From Kitasatospora sp. SolWspMP-SS2h (GTDB taxonomy: Bacteria > Actinomycetota > Actinomycetes > Streptomycetales > Streptomycetaceae), in the NCBI RefSeq assembly GCF_003259315.1, contig NZ_QLLT01000014.1:62001-126000 (forward strand): 64,000 nt of DNA. The letters are read 5' to 3'. Both the position numbers and the translations under genes were made by a program. How positions within the stretch are numbered: the first letter of the stretch is position 1; each line of letters starts with the position of its first letter. Below the pieces are notes generated by a model that saw nothing but the letters and a program-made list of their open reading frames with translations, did no database searches and had not been told where the DNA came from. Shown piece after piece: positions 1 to 8,610 of this stretch.

Positions 1-1090
1 AGACGGAGCCCGCCACCTCGTACGCGTGGATCCGGTTGAGCACCTCGCCGGGGACCTGGGTCTGCACGCTGGTGGCCCACATGACGCCCCAGAAGCTGAT
101 GCCGATGCCGGAGACCAGCTGGGCGGTGCCGAGCAGCGGCCAGGGCAGGCCGGCCGCGAACGCGAACTGCTGGGCGGCGAAGGCGAACAGGGCGACCGCG
201 CCGGCCGCGAGCGGGCGGACCGGCTTGACCCGGATCGCCAGCAGGCCGCCGATCACGGTGCCCGCGCCGAACATGCCGTTGATCAGGCCGTAGACGGTGC
301 CGCCCTCGCGCTCGATGATCTGGCCGGCCACCACCGGGCCGAGCGGGCCCCAGGAGAGCACGGTGAAGACCATCCAGATCAGGATGACGCCCCACATCCA
401 GCTGCGGGACCAGAACTCGTGCCAGCCGCCCACCAGGTTGCGCCACAGGCTGTCGCCGGGCGGCGGGGCCGGGACGGGGCCCAGCCGCAGGGCGAGCAGG
501 CAGGAGGCGCTGACCGCGTACGTCACGGCGGCGATCACCATCACCCAGCCGGTGGAGGCGGCGGCCAGCAGGCCGGCCAGCGGCGGGCCGACCAGGGTGG
601 TGAGCGCCTCGGAGATCCGCAGCACGCCGTTGGCGCCCTGCACGTCGGTGGAGACCAGCGGGACGGTGGAGGCGGCGCCGGGCTGGAACATCGCGGCGGC
701 GGTGCCGGCCAGCGCGAGCAGCAGGTAGAGCTGCCAGAGCTGGTCGAAGCCGCGGAAGAAGAGCACCGCGAGCAGGATCCGGGTGGTGAGGTTGAGCAGG
801 TCGGCGAAGATCATCAGCCGTCGGGCGGTGAACCGGTCGGCGAGCACCCCGCCGAACAGCACCAGTCCGGCGAACGGGCCGAGCAGGAAGGCCATCGCGA
901 AGCCGACCGTGGAGGTCGAGTGGTGGGCGGCGATCAGGCCGGCCGAGACGGCGACCGGGAGCATCGCGTCGCTGAGCAGTCCGGCCGAGCGGGCGGTGAA
1001 GTAGAGGCGGAAGTTGCCCGACCAGATGGCGGGCGGTCTCACTGCGCTGACCTGCGGGGTGGGAGCGGTGTGCAGTTCGGGTGCGGTCAC
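1..1090 (-). CDS. MFS transporter (3' end beyond window)
   Basis: Reading the minus strand from a GTG at 1090 gives an uninterrupted frame to the window edge, so the C-terminus is missing. The protein starts VTAPELHTAPTP and then has alternating hydrophobic segments. The MFS motif-A-like loop reads GGVLADRFTARRLM, and the end visible here contains WATSVQTQVPGEVLNRIHAYE. This is the layout of MFS_3/EntS-like exporters, 12-helix drug or siderophore efflux proteins of the cytoplasmic membrane; the substrate cannot be told. A second in-frame GTG lies 16 codons downstream and neither start has a clear ribosome binding site. A DasR-like palindrome lies just upstream (1103-1114). The family call is firm, the start is not. 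Confidence 0.85.
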   Translation of the reverse strand, partial: MTAPELHTAPTPQVSAVRPPAIWSGNFRLYFTARSAGLLSDAMLPVAVSAGLIAAHHSTSTVGFAMAFLLGPFAGLVLFGGVLADRFTARRLMIFADLLNLTTRILLAVLFFRGFDQLWQLYLLLALAGTAAAMFQPGAASTVPLVSTDVQGANGVLRISEALTTLVGPPLAGLLAAASTGWVMVIAAVTYAVSASCLLALRLGPVPAPPPGDSLWRNLVGGWHEFWSRSWMWGVILIWMVFTVLSWGPLGPVVAGQIIEREGGTVYGLINGMFGAGTVIGGLLAIRVKPVRPLAAGAVALFAFAAQQFAFAAGLPWPLLGTAQLVSGIGISFWGVMWATSVQTQVPGEVLNRIHAYEVAGSV

Positions 1091-1102
1091 ATCCCACAGT
1101 TT

Positions 1103-1114
1103 TGGTGTAGACCA
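1103..1114. promoter_or_regulatory. DasR/HutC-type operator candidate upstream of the MFS gene
   Basis: TGGTGTAGACCA matches 11 of 12 positions of the DasR dre core (TGGTCTAGACCA, quoted from memory) and fits the HutC-subfamily pattern GT-N-TA-N-AC. It sits 13 bp before the presumed GTG start of the MFS transporter, where a bound repressor would block initiation. Assignment to DasR is inference. Confidence 0.45.
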
Positions 1115-1531
1115 CCGCCGGTTTCCAGCGATTTCCGGTCACGATGCGGCGTCCGCCCGCCGCATGACCGTACGACGGCCCGCCGTGCGCACCCCGAGCA
1201 CGGCACGGCGGTCCGCCGTCCGGTCGGCGTCCGGGCCCTGAAGCCGTGACGCCCGGGCGGCCCGATCTCGCCGAGGTTCCGGACGGGGACGGCCAACGAC
1301 CCCCTGAGTGTCGGCACCGCCCGGTCTCCCTCGGCGTCCCCTCGCAACGGGCGCCGCACCCAAGAGTGATCAGTCGGATACGTCACGTCAATGGGTTGTC
1401 CGAAATTCAGACGGGATTGTGCGGGGCGCGGGCCGCGCGCGACCGGCGCGCGGGGGCCGTCCCGGCGGGTGCCCGGCGCACCCTCCGACCGCCCGACCGA
1501 CCCGCCCGACCGCCGCGCCCCGCCGCCCGGT
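1115..1531. other. intergenic region without recognisable gene
   Basis: About 420 bases between the MFS start and the 3' end of the RsbW-like ATPase. I see no coding signal that persists on either strand and no obvious hairpin. The part nearest the MFS gene must hold that gene's promoter, and the rest becomes very GC-rich (1430-1530). Confidence 0.5.
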
Positions 1532-1999
1532 TCAGCGCGCCGAGGCCACCGGGGCGGCCGGCTGGACGGCCAGCGGGCAGCCCGCCGCGTCCGGGCCGCC
1601 GATCTCGCACCACACCCGCTTCCCGGAACCGTCCGGGTACCAGCCCCAGCGCTCGCAGAGCAGTTCGACCAGCTCCAGGCCTCGCCCGTTGGTGGCGTCC
1701 TGGTCGGGACCGGCGTGCCGGGGCGCGGGGGCGGTGCGGCTGGCGTCGGCGACCTCCACCCGGACGGTGGCCGGCCCGGCGGCCGGGCCGGCCGGCAGCA
1801 GCAGTCTGAGCACCGCCGGGCGGCCGGTGTGCACCACCGCGTTGGTGACCAGCTCGGAGACCACCAGCACCAGGGTCTCGGCCACCGTGGAGTCCTGGTC
1901 GATCCCGCCCGCCCGCAGCCGGTCGCGGACCCACCGCCGGGCCCGCGACACCTCCGCCGGGTCCGCCTGGACCGCCAGCTGTACCTGGAGTACCTGCAC
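1532..1999 (-). CDS. RsbW-like ATP-binding protein (HATPase_c_2)
   Basis: A 155-residue protein starting VQVLQVQLAVQADPAEVSRARRW. It has the GHKL ATPase boxes of anti-sigma-factor kinases: ETLVLVVSELVTNAVVHTG (N box) near residue 45-60, VRVEVADAS (G1-like) and GRGLELVELLCERWG (G2). Streptomycetes carry dozens of such small RsbW/SpoIIAB-type proteins. Where studied, they phosphorylate anti-sigma antagonists or bind sigma factors in the cytoplasm. Longer reading frames extend upstream, but the family begins near this GTG, which is preceded by GGTGGAAC as a possible binding site. No sigma factor or antagonist is adjacent, so its partner is unknown. Confidence 0.8.
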   Translation of the reverse strand: MQVLQVQLAVQADPAEVSRARRWVRDRLRAGGIDQDSTVAETLVLVVSELVTNAVVHTGRPAVLRLLLPAGPAAGPATVRVEVADASRTAPAPRHAGPDQDATNGRGLELVELLCERWGWYPDGSGKRVWCEIGGPDAAGCPLAVQPAAPVASAR

Positions 2000-2338
2000 C
2001 GTTCCACCACCCGCACTAGGTATTCGGCCCGCTTGATCCCGCCGCTCCGGTCGGCCGCTCGGAGCGGAGGTCACCGACCAGGACTGCCCATGGCATCGAC
2101 ACGAATACGCCCCAGAATGATTCCGCGACCGGGTCGCAGCAAGAGCTTCGGGCATATTCCAGCGTTCGGGGGACGGCTCGGTGCATACTGTCCCGCTCAT
2201 CCTGCCGGGCTTCGCACGACCGGACGGCGGCACCGCCCGCACGGGCATGCCCGACCGTACCGCCGACGGCGCTCCGACACGGGGGGCGCCACGTGCGAAC
2301 CACCCTTCCTACAAATGTCCAACGGCACTCGAACGCCG
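2000..2338. other. long 5' region of the RsbW-like gene
   Basis: The gene is read on the minus strand, so this is its upstream region. It is less GC-biased than its surroundings and contains AT-richer patches (about 2090-2200, such as GAATGATTCC and GCATATTCC) where a promoter would be expected. I see no protein with codon bias and no structured RNA that I can name. Confidence 0.4.
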
Positions 2339-2462
2339 ACGGGCGCGCGGGGGCGGACGGAAGCGGGCCGGGGCGGACCGGAGTCGACCGGGGCGGACGG
2401 GAGCTGTCCGCGGCGGACGGGAGCGGACGGGAGCGGGTGGGGGCGAGCGGGAAGCCGAGTGG
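2339..2462. repeat. imperfect GGGCGGAC-type low-complexity repeat
   Basis: A run of degenerate short direct repeats built from GCGGACGGGAGC-like units (for example around 2366, 2390 and 2410-2430). It lies between the 5' region of the RsbW-like gene and the 3' end of purU. No single period holds throughout, so it looks like slippage-derived sequence rather than an array. Confidence 0.55.
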
Positions 2463-2482
2463 GCGTCAGGCGCGGCCCCCGG

Positions 2483-3346
2483 TCAGGCGAACACCACCGT
2501 GCGGGTGCCGTTCAGCAGCACCCGGCGCTCGCTGTGCCACTTCACGGCGCGGGCCAGCGCCTGGCACTCGACGTCCCGGCCGAGCGCCACCAGTTGCTCG
2601 GGGGTGACGTCGTGGGTGACCCGGGCGACCTCCTGCTCGATGATCGGGCCCTCGTCCAGGTCGGCGGTGACGTAGTGCGCGGTCGCGCCGATCAGCTTCA
2701 CGCCCCGGGCGTGCGCCTGGTGGTAGGGCTTGGCGCCCTTGAAGCTCGGCAGGAAGGAGTGGTGGATGTTGATGACCCGTCCGGACAGCGCCTTGCACAG
2801 GTCGTCCGAGAGCACCTGCATGTAGCGGGCCAGCACCACCAGGTCGACCCGCTCCTCGTCGACCAGGTCGAGCAGCCGCTGCTCGGCCGCCGCCTTGGTG
2901 TCCCCGGTCACCGGGACGTGGTGGAAGGGGATGCCGTAGGACTCGGTCAGCTCGCGGAAGTCGGTGTGGTTGGAGACCACGCCGGCGATCTCCACCGGCA
3001 GCGCGCCGATCCGGGTGCGGAACAGCAGGTCGTTCAGGCAGTGCCCGAACTTGGAGACCATCAGCAGCACCCGCATCCGCTCGGCGGAGGCGTGGATCTG
3101 CCACTCCATCCGGAACGAGGCGCCGATCGCCGCGAAGCTCGCCCGGAGCTTCTCCGCGGTCACCGGCTGCTCGGCGGAGAAGTGCACCCGCATGAAGAAC
3201 AGGCCGGTGCCCGCGTCGCCGAACTGCTGGCTGTCGATGATGTTGCAACCCGTCATGAACAGGTAGCTGGAGACCGCGTGCACGATGCCCTGCTTGTCGG
3301 GACAGGACAGCGTCAGGACGTACTGGGAGCGGGCGGTCTCTTCCAT
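2483..3346 (-). CDS. purU: formyltetrahydrofolate deformylase
   Basis: A 287-residue enzyme hydrolysing 10-formyl-tetrahydrofolate to formate and tetrahydrofolate, which balances one-carbon pools and feeds formate to purine synthesis. The N-terminal ACT domain starts YVLTLSCPDKQGIVHAVS (about residues 8-25). The formyltransferase-type catalytic domain contains VVSNHTDFRELTESYGIPFHHVPV and the signature VINIHHSFLPSFKGAKPYHQA, with Asn-His near the active site, followed by GATAHYVTADLDEGPIIEQ holding the catalytic Asp. The ATG at 3346 starts the ACT domain; an upstream extension has no family counterpart. Length is normal. The SCO4402-family gene lies immediately upstream on the same strand. 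Confidence 0.96.
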   Translation of the reverse strand: MEETARSQYVLTLSCPDKQGIVHAVSSYLFMTGCNIIDSQQFGDAGTGLFFMRVHFSAEQPVTAEKLRASFAAIGASFRMEWQIHASAERMRVLLMVSKFGHCLNDLLFRTRIGALPVEIAGVVSNHTDFRELTESYGIPFHHVPVTGDTKAAAEQRLLDLVDEERVDLVVLARYMQVLSDDLCKALSGRVINIHHSFLPSFKGAKPYHQAHARGVKLIGATAHYVTADLDEGPIIEQEVARVTHDVTPEQLVALGRDVECQALARAVKWHSERRVLLNGTRTVVFA

Positions 3347-3472
3347 CGTGCGGGGCCCCGTTTCTCGGCTCGGGTGGGTGACGGCCCAGCCTGGCACAGA
3401 TCGCCCCGGCACGTGGAACGCCGACCGGCATCCGGGACCGCCCGGTCAGCCCGCCGTCAGCGCGCCGGGCGG

Positions 3473-3922
3473 TCAGCCGCGCGCGGTCAGCCGCCGGAGC
3501 TCCGCCAGCGGGCGGGGCGGCAGGTCCGGGTCCTCGCCGTCGCCGGCGGCCAGCCGGTGGTGCGCCTCGCGGGCCGCCCGCACCGCCTCCGGCCAGTCCG
3601 GGTGGCCCAGGTAGGCCGCGGCCGGGGCGTCCGCGCCGACCCGGTGCACGATCCGCAGCACCCGCAGCACCGCGCCGTCCACCGCGACCGCCTCGGCGGA
3701 GTCCCGGAAGATCGAGCCGACGTACTTCTCCGCCGACCAGCGGTCCAGCCAGGTGTCCTCGACCAGCCGGTACACGGCGTCGGTGACGTCGCCGTACCCG
3801 CCGCCGTGCCCGCCGGAGCCGTCCAGCCAGGCCGCCCGCTGGAAGACCGGGTCGGAGAACATGTGCAGCGCCGAGCGGATCCGGGCCCGCCAGCGCCACC
3901 AGGGCAGATCACTCAGAGGCAT
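3473..3922 (-). CDS. SCO4402-family conserved protein
   Basis: A 149-residue protein beginning MPLSDLPWWRWRARIRSALHMFSDP and ending PRPLAELRRLTARG. The tryptophan-rich start, the segment YRLVEDTWLDRWSAEKYVGSIFRDS and the position next to purU match the streptomycete SCO4402 family as I remember it. No catalytic motif or membrane segment is visible and the function is unknown. The alpha-helical, acidic composition suggests a soluble cytoplasmic protein. In-frame upstream codons lack codon-usage support, so the ATG at 3922 is chosen, although MGGM three codons earlier is possible. Confidence 0.78.
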   Translation of the reverse strand: MPLSDLPWWRWRARIRSALHMFSDPVFQRAAWLDGSGGHGGGYGDVTDAVYRLVEDTWLDRWSAEKYVGSIFRDSAEAVAVDGAVLRVLRIVHRVGADAPAAAYLGHPDWPEAVRAAREAHHRLAAGDGEDPDLPPRPLAELRRLTARG

Positions 3923-4242
3923 GCCGCCCATCGTGCTGGAGCGGCCGCCCGTTCGAGAAGTGTTTCGGGCAGACCGGTGCGGAGAATCGATGCTGTCGGA
4001 CACGGGAGCCGATCGTACGTTCCCGGCCGGGCCCGGCTCCACACCCGCCCCCGCCGGCGCCTGCGCCACCCCCGCCACGGGCGCCGCCGGGCGGGGGCGC
4101 TCCGTGTTACTCCCGCGTTGGCGGTCCGTTCACGCCGCGTCCCTCCCGGCGTGCCCGGTGGCCACCACCCTTGATCCGCCGAGCCTGCGCAACGGAGCAC
4201 GGGACCACCCGCAGCAGCACGTCCCCGGGAGGAAAGAGCGCC
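3923..4242. other. divergent intergenic region
   Basis: 320 bases between the SCO4402-type gene (minus) and the lipoprotein gene (plus), so it must carry promoters in both directions. I see no gene here and no clear operator. The stretch 4020-4100 is highly C-rich. The right end holds the strong ribosome binding site GGGAGGAAAG of the lipoprotein gene. Confidence 0.45.
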
Positions 4243-5532
4243 ATGACGCGGAACGGAACCCCCCAGCCGCCACCCGCCGTCAGCGGACGCCGCCGCTCCG
4301 CCGCCGCCCTCGCGGCCTCGGCCGCGCTGCTGCCCGCCCTGCTCGCCGCCTCCGCCTGCGGCGGACCCGCCGCCGCCGACGCCGCCGGCCAGGACGTCAC
4401 CGTGATGACCTGGGCCCCGGCCGACACCGGCGCCGCCGACCGCCCCGGGATGACCGCGCTCGCCGAGGCCGTCGGCCGCGAACTCAACGACCACGGCGGC
4501 CTGGCCGGCCGCCGGGTCCGCGTCCTGACCTGCAACGAGCACGACACCACCGACGGCGCCACCGCCTGCGCCGAACAGGCCGTCGAGGCCCGCGCGGTCG
4601 CCGTGGTCGGCTCCGCCAGCCAGTACGGCAGCACCTTCATGCCGGTCCTCGAACAGGCCGGCATCCCGTTCCTCGGCGGCTACGGCCTCTCCGGCCCCGA
4701 GTTCAGCAGCCCGCTCTCCTACCCGGTCAACGGCGGCCTGCCCGCCCTGGTCGCGGGCAGCGGACGCCAGCTGGTCGAGGCCGGCTGCAAGCAGATCGCG
4801 CTGATCCGCCCGGACACCCGGGCCGGCGACGGCCTGGTCAACCACCTCGGCGGCGCGGTCGGACGGGCCGGGATCAAGGTGGTCGACATCAAGGCCCCCG
4901 AGAAGTCCAACGACTACTCGCAGGAGGCCCGCCGGGCCATCGGCGACGACCGGCCCGGCAACTGCCTGCTCTCCGCGCTCGGCGCCGAGCCCACCGCCAA
5001 CCTGCTCGACCCGTACCGCCGCGCCAACCCGAAGAACACCCAGCTCGCCTCCGTCATCGGCTCCTTCCAGCAGTCCGTGGTCGACTCCACCGGCGGCGAC
5101 AACGGCCCGCTGCGCGGCGCGTACGCCACCAGCTGGTTCCCCGCCGAGTCCTCCGCCGTCTGGGACGGCCTGCGCGCCACCGTCCGCGGCTACGGCAACG
5201 GCGCCACCATCGACGTCTCCGACCCCGGCGTGCAGACCACCTGGGTCGCCTACGAGGTGCTCCGCCAGGCCGCCGGCCGGATCGGCCCGGGGAAGCCGCT
5301 CACCCCCAAGGCCCTCCAGGTGGTCCTCGACAGCGGCGAACCGATCGACACCGCCGGCGCCACCCCGCCGCTCAGCTGGGGCGTCGCCGACATGCTGCCC
5401 AGCGCCGACTCCCCCCGCCTGGTGAACACCTCGGTCACCTTCCAGCGGGTCCAGAACGGCCGCCTGACCGAGCAGCACCAGGGCTTCACCGACGTCCGCT
5501 GGGTGCTCACCGGCGACACGCCCCCGGCGTAG
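4243..5532 (+). CDS. ABC-type substrate-binding lipoprotein (Peripla_BP_6-like)
   Basis: A 429-residue exported lipoprotein. The ATG at 4243 follows GGGAGGAAAG with ideal spacing. An Arg-rich start (GRRRSAAALAAS) leads to a hydrophobic core and the lipobox LAASAC with the lipidated Cys at residue 39. The mature part resembles branched-chain amino acid/amide receptors: LNDHGGLAGRRVRVLTCNEHD, then VAVVGSASQYGSTFMPVLEQAGIPFLGGYG near residues 110-150. It would bind a ligand outside the membrane, but no permease or ATPase gene is adjacent, so it is an orphan receptor and may be a sensor rather than a transporter part. The ligand is unknown. Confidence 0.82.
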   Translation: MTRNGTPQPPPAVSGRRRSAAALAASAALLPALLAASACGGPAAADAAGQDVTVMTWAPADTGAADRPGMTALAEAVGRELNDHGGLAGRRVRVLTCNEHDTTDGATACAEQAVEARAVAVVGSASQYGSTFMPVLEQAGIPFLGGYGLSGPEFSSPLSYPVNGGLPALVAGSGRQLVEAGCKQIALIRPDTRAGDGLVNHLGGAVGRAGIKVVDIKAPEKSNDYSQEARRAIGDDRPGNCLLSALGAEPTANLLDPYRRANPKNTQLASVIGSFQQSVVDSTGGDNGPLRGAYATSWFPAESSAVWDGLRATVRGYGNGATIDVSDPGVQTTWVAYEVLRQAAGRIGPGKPLTPKALQVVLDSGEPIDTAGATPPLSWGVADMLPSADSPRLVNTSVTFQRVQNGRLTEQHQGFTDVRWVLTGDTPPA

Positions 5533-5595
5533 CGCGCCGGGCGGGACACGCGGGCGGGACGCGCCGGGCATAGCGCGCCGGGCGGGACGTGCGGG

Positions 5596-5629
5596 AGGGC
5601 CGGACCGGGGACTCCCCCGCTCCGGCCCT
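5596..5629. terminator. bidirectional hairpin terminator
   Basis: Inverted repeat with arms AGGGCCGGACCGGGG (5596-5610) and CCCCGCTCCGGCCCT (5615-5629), one C-C mismatch and a 4-nt loop. It lies between two convergent genes. There is no T-tract, as is usual in this group. Confidence 0.7.
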
Positions 5630-5656
5630 TCCCGGTGGTCCGGCCCCGCCGGGGGC

Positions 5657-6787
5657 TCAGAGCTCGCCGGCGCTCTTGTTCGGCAGCCCGGTCTTCGCGG
5701 CGATCGTGCCCCACAGCTCCGCGGCCTGCTTCTTCGCCGTGGTGGCGGTGCCGCTCGCCGCGTCGCCGTTGCGGAGGTGGTCGTTGTCCTTGGCCTTGGC
5801 CGGGTCGCAGCCGCCGGTCAGGTCGCCCGCCCACTGCGCGTACTCGGAGTCGGCGGTGGCGGACGCCTGCCAGGCCTGCTGGAGCTGGGTGACCAGCTTC
5901 GCGCCGTCGGTCAGCTTGTCGACCTTCAGGGCGCCGAGCTTGGTGAGCAGGTCCTGCCGCTGCCCCGCGGCCGCGGTCAGCGCGGCCTGCGAGTCCGGCA
6001 GGTTCTGGCACTTGCCGACCGCGGCGACCGCGTTGACCACCGAGGTGCGGCTGGAGCTGGCGGTGCCGAGCAGGTCCGACATGGCCTGCGCCTGGGCCTT
6101 CGCCTCGGGGGTGACCCCGGCGTCGCCGCCGTTCGCGCTGGGGGCGGCGCTCTGGGCGGCCGGGGCCCCGCTCTTCGCGGTGTCCTTCGGCTTGTCGTCC
6201 CCGCCGCCGGCCAGCACGCCGACCAGCACCGCGACCAGCGCGACGCCGGCCACGCCCGCGCCGATCAGGACCTTCGGGTTCGGCTTGCGGCGGCCGCCGT
6301 CCCCGGCGGGCTGCGGCGGGGCGTACGCCGGCTGCGGGGCGCCGTAGCCGCCGTTCCCGCCGTAGGAGGGCTGCGGGGCGTACGCCTGCTGCTGCGGGGC
6401 GCCCTGGCCGCCGAAGGTCGCGTCGGAGTGGCCCGGCTGCGGCTGCTGCGGGTAGCCCGGCGGGGGGCCGCCGACGGCCGGGCCGCCGGCCGGGTAGGGC
6501 GGCAGGTACTGGGTGGCGCCCTCGTCGCCCGCCGGGGCCTGCGGGGCCGCCTGGGGCTGCTGCCCGGGCGCGCCCCAGTACTCGGGGCTGCCGCTCTGGC
6601 CCAGCGGCGGCGCGGACTGCTGCTGCGGGACGGGGGCCTGCGGGGGTGCGGGCGGCTGCGGCTGGGCGTACGGGGGCTGCGCGGCGGCCTGCGCCGGACT
6701 GCCCTGGCCGTCTGCGGCGGGCTCCGGGCGGAACAGGTCGTCCAGATTGAACTCGCCGGAGTTGGGGTACGAGCGGCGCTGGCTCAA
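5657..6787 (-). CDS. proline/glutamine-rich single-pass membrane protein
   Basis: A 376-residue protein beginning MSQRRSYPNSGEFNLDDLFRPEP. Residues 25-165 are a disordered Pro/Gln/Ala/Gly/Tyr-rich cytoplasmic region. A short basic patch (GGRRKPNPK) precedes one transmembrane segment, VLIGAGVAGVALVAVLVGVL, near 175-195. A predicted extracellular helical domain follows with cysteines in VGKCQNLPDS and LTGGCDPAKA. The start is a TTG at 6787, preceded by AGGAA at 6-nt spacing. This layout is common among streptomycete surface proteins of unknown function. It stands alone and no function is assigned. Confidence 0.8.
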   Translation of the reverse strand: MSQRRSYPNSGEFNLDDLFRPEPAADGQGSPAQAAAQPPYAQPQPPAPPQAPVPQQQSAPPLGQSGSPEYWGAPGQQPQAAPQAPAGDEGATQYLPPYPAGGPAVGGPPPGYPQQPQPGHSDATFGGQGAPQQQAYAPQPSYGGNGGYGAPQPAYAPPQPAGDGGRRKPNPKVLIGAGVAGVALVAVLVGVLAGGGDDKPKDTAKSGAPAAQSAAPSANGGDAGVTPEAKAQAQAMSDLLGTASSSRTSVVNAVAAVGKCQNLPDSQAALTAAAGQRQDLLTKLGALKVDKLTDGAKLVTQLQQAWQASATADSEYAQWAGDLTGGCDPAKAKDNDHLRNGDAASGTATTAKKQAAELWGTIAAKTGLPNKSAGEL

Positions 6788-6978
6788 CGCGATTCCTCAC
6801 CTGTGCACGGCACCGGGATCCCGGGCCTTTCGGTTGCCCCGCCGGATTGCTGACGGCGGACCACAACTGCGAGGCCACGGTACCGGTTCACCGGCACAGG
6901 TGACTACGTGGGCTGCTGGTCTGTGCCGTCACCTCACGTTCCGCGGCCCGCCGGGGCGGGCCCGGAGCGCGGGCCTCG

Positions 6979-8355
6979 CTACGCGGCCTCCCCGTCCATC
7001 CGGGCGTGGAACTCCCGCACCGCCCGGTGGCCGCGGTACGGCTCCAGCCGGGTGCGGAAGTCGTCCAGGTACTCCACGCCCCGGTTGGAGCGCAGCCCGC
7101 TGAGCAGCCGGACCGCCTCGGTGCCGGTCTCGCAGGCGCGTTCCAGGTCCCGCTGCTGGAGCTGGGCGGTGGCGAGCAGGACCAGGTCGACGGCGCGGCG
7201 GCGGACCCGGTGCGCGGGGTGCAGTTCGAGCGCGGTGCGGGCGTAGTGCTCGGCCCGCTCGCCCTGCTGGAGGTCCCGGTGGCAGTGCGCCAACTCGTCG
7301 GCCAGGTACGCCTCGTCGAAGTGCACGATCCAGTCGGGGTCGTCGGCGGGGTTGCGCCGCTCCATCGCGGCCAGCGCCTTGGCGGCGACGCTCTCGCAGG
7401 CGTACGCGTCGCCCAGCAGGGCGTGGCCGCGGGCCTCGGCGGCGTAGAACATCGCCATCGCGGTCGGGGTGGCCACCGCGCGGGCGCCCTCCTGGGCGGC
7501 GCGGGCGAGTTGGGCGATCTCCCGGGGGTTGCCGAGGGTCGCCGCGAGGTGGCTCATCGAGGCGGCCAGCACGTAGCCGCCGTAGCCGCGGTCGTCGGCG
7601 GCCTGGGCGAGGCGCAGCGCCTGGATGTAGTACCGCTGGGCGAGGCCGGGCTGGCCGGTGTCGACCGCCATGTAGCCGGCCAGTTCGGTCAGCCGGGCGA
7701 CCGCGCCGAAGAGTTGACGGCCCGTCTCGTCCCGGTAGGAGCCGCCGAGGAAGCCGGAGACCACGCTGTTGAGGTAGTGCACCACGACCGGGCGGACGTG
7801 GCCGCTGCCGAAGCGGTGGTCGAGGTCGACCAGCATCTGGGTGGTGGCCCGGATCGCCGCGACGTCGGCAAGGCCGACCCGGGTGCCGCCGGTGCGGGCG
7901 ACCACCGGGTCCGGCGGGGTGATCAGCCAGTCCCGGCTGGGCTCGACCAGGGCGGAGGCGGCGACGGTCGTCCCGGCCAGGAAGTCCCGCTTGCCGACGT
8001 CGCTGCGCCACAGCTCGCAGATCTGCTCCAGCGCGGCGCCCAGGCTGGGCGCGAACTGGAGGCCGACGGCGGAGCTGAGGCTCTTGCCGTCGGCCATGCC
8101 GATCTCGTCCACGGTCACGCCGCGGCCGAGCTTGCGGCCCAGCGCCTCGGCGATCACCGCGGGCGCCTGCCCGCGCGGTTGTTGCCCGCGCAGCCAGCGG
8201 GCGACGGAGGTCTTGTCGTAGCGAAGGTCCAGTCCGTGTTCCGCGCCGCAGAGGTTGACCCGGCGGGCCAGGCCCGCGTTGGAGCAGCCCGCCTCCTGGA
8301 TCAGCTGCTGCAGACGCTCGTTCGGCTCTCGTGCGACGAGTGGTCTCGCGGCCAT
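6979..8355 (-). CDS. HTH/TPR-type regulatory protein (NsdA-like architecture)
   Basis: A 458-residue protein starting MAARPLVAREPNERLQQLIQEAG. The first 60 residues include SNAGLARRVN and DKTSVARWLRGQQPRG, resembling a Cro/XRE-like helix-turn-helix. The rest is a TPR-like alpha solenoid, for example GRQLFGAVARLTELAGYMAVDTGQ and RGYGGYVLAASMSHLAATLG. Streptomycete negative regulators of differentiation such as NsdA have this kind of HTH-plus-TPR layout, but I cannot tell orthology from sequence alone. The ATG at 8355 follows GGAAAA. It is divergent from the primase-like gene. The role as a developmental or antibiotic regulator is inference. Confidence 0.7.
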   Translation of the reverse strand: MAARPLVAREPNERLQQLIQEAGCSNAGLARRVNLCGAEHGLDLRYDKTSVARWLRGQQPRGQAPAVIAEALGRKLGRGVTVDEIGMADGKSLSSAVGLQFAPSLGAALEQICELWRSDVGKRDFLAGTTVAASALVEPSRDWLITPPDPVVARTGGTRVGLADVAAIRATTQMLVDLDHRFGSGHVRPVVVHYLNSVVSGFLGGSYRDETGRQLFGAVARLTELAGYMAVDTGQPGLAQRYYIQALRLAQAADDRGYGGYVLAASMSHLAATLGNPREIAQLARAAQEGARAVATPTAMAMFYAAEARGHALLGDAYACESVAAKALAAMERRNPADDPDWIVHFDEAYLADELAHCHRDLQQGERAEHYARTALELHPAHRVRRRAVDLVLLATAQLQQRDLERACETGTEAVRLLSGLRSNRGVEYLDDFRTRLEPYRGHRAVREFHARMDGEAA

Positions 8356-8610
8356 GGGATTTTTCCGCCTCCCCAACGCCGTCCGGACCCGACCGGAGGG
8401 CGACGACTGTGCAACACCATGCGGAATACCCACGGTGACGTACCCGCTCCCCACGCGCCCGGGTGAATGCCCCTGTGCGCCCCCACTGCGCCCGTTACCG
8501 CCCCGGTCCGGCCGAGGGTTTCCGACCAGGATCACCGTCCCGGGTGACAGGGCGCGCCCCGTTCGAAGCGTTCGGCCCCGGGCCGTAACCCGCACTCACG
8601 GACGGTAGTT

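Noticed and set aside
26..1249. 407-residue plus-strand frame over the first kilobase
   Set aside because: It is the complement of the MFS gene: low-complexity Gly/Asp/His-rich translation with no motif, while the minus strand gives a clear transporter.
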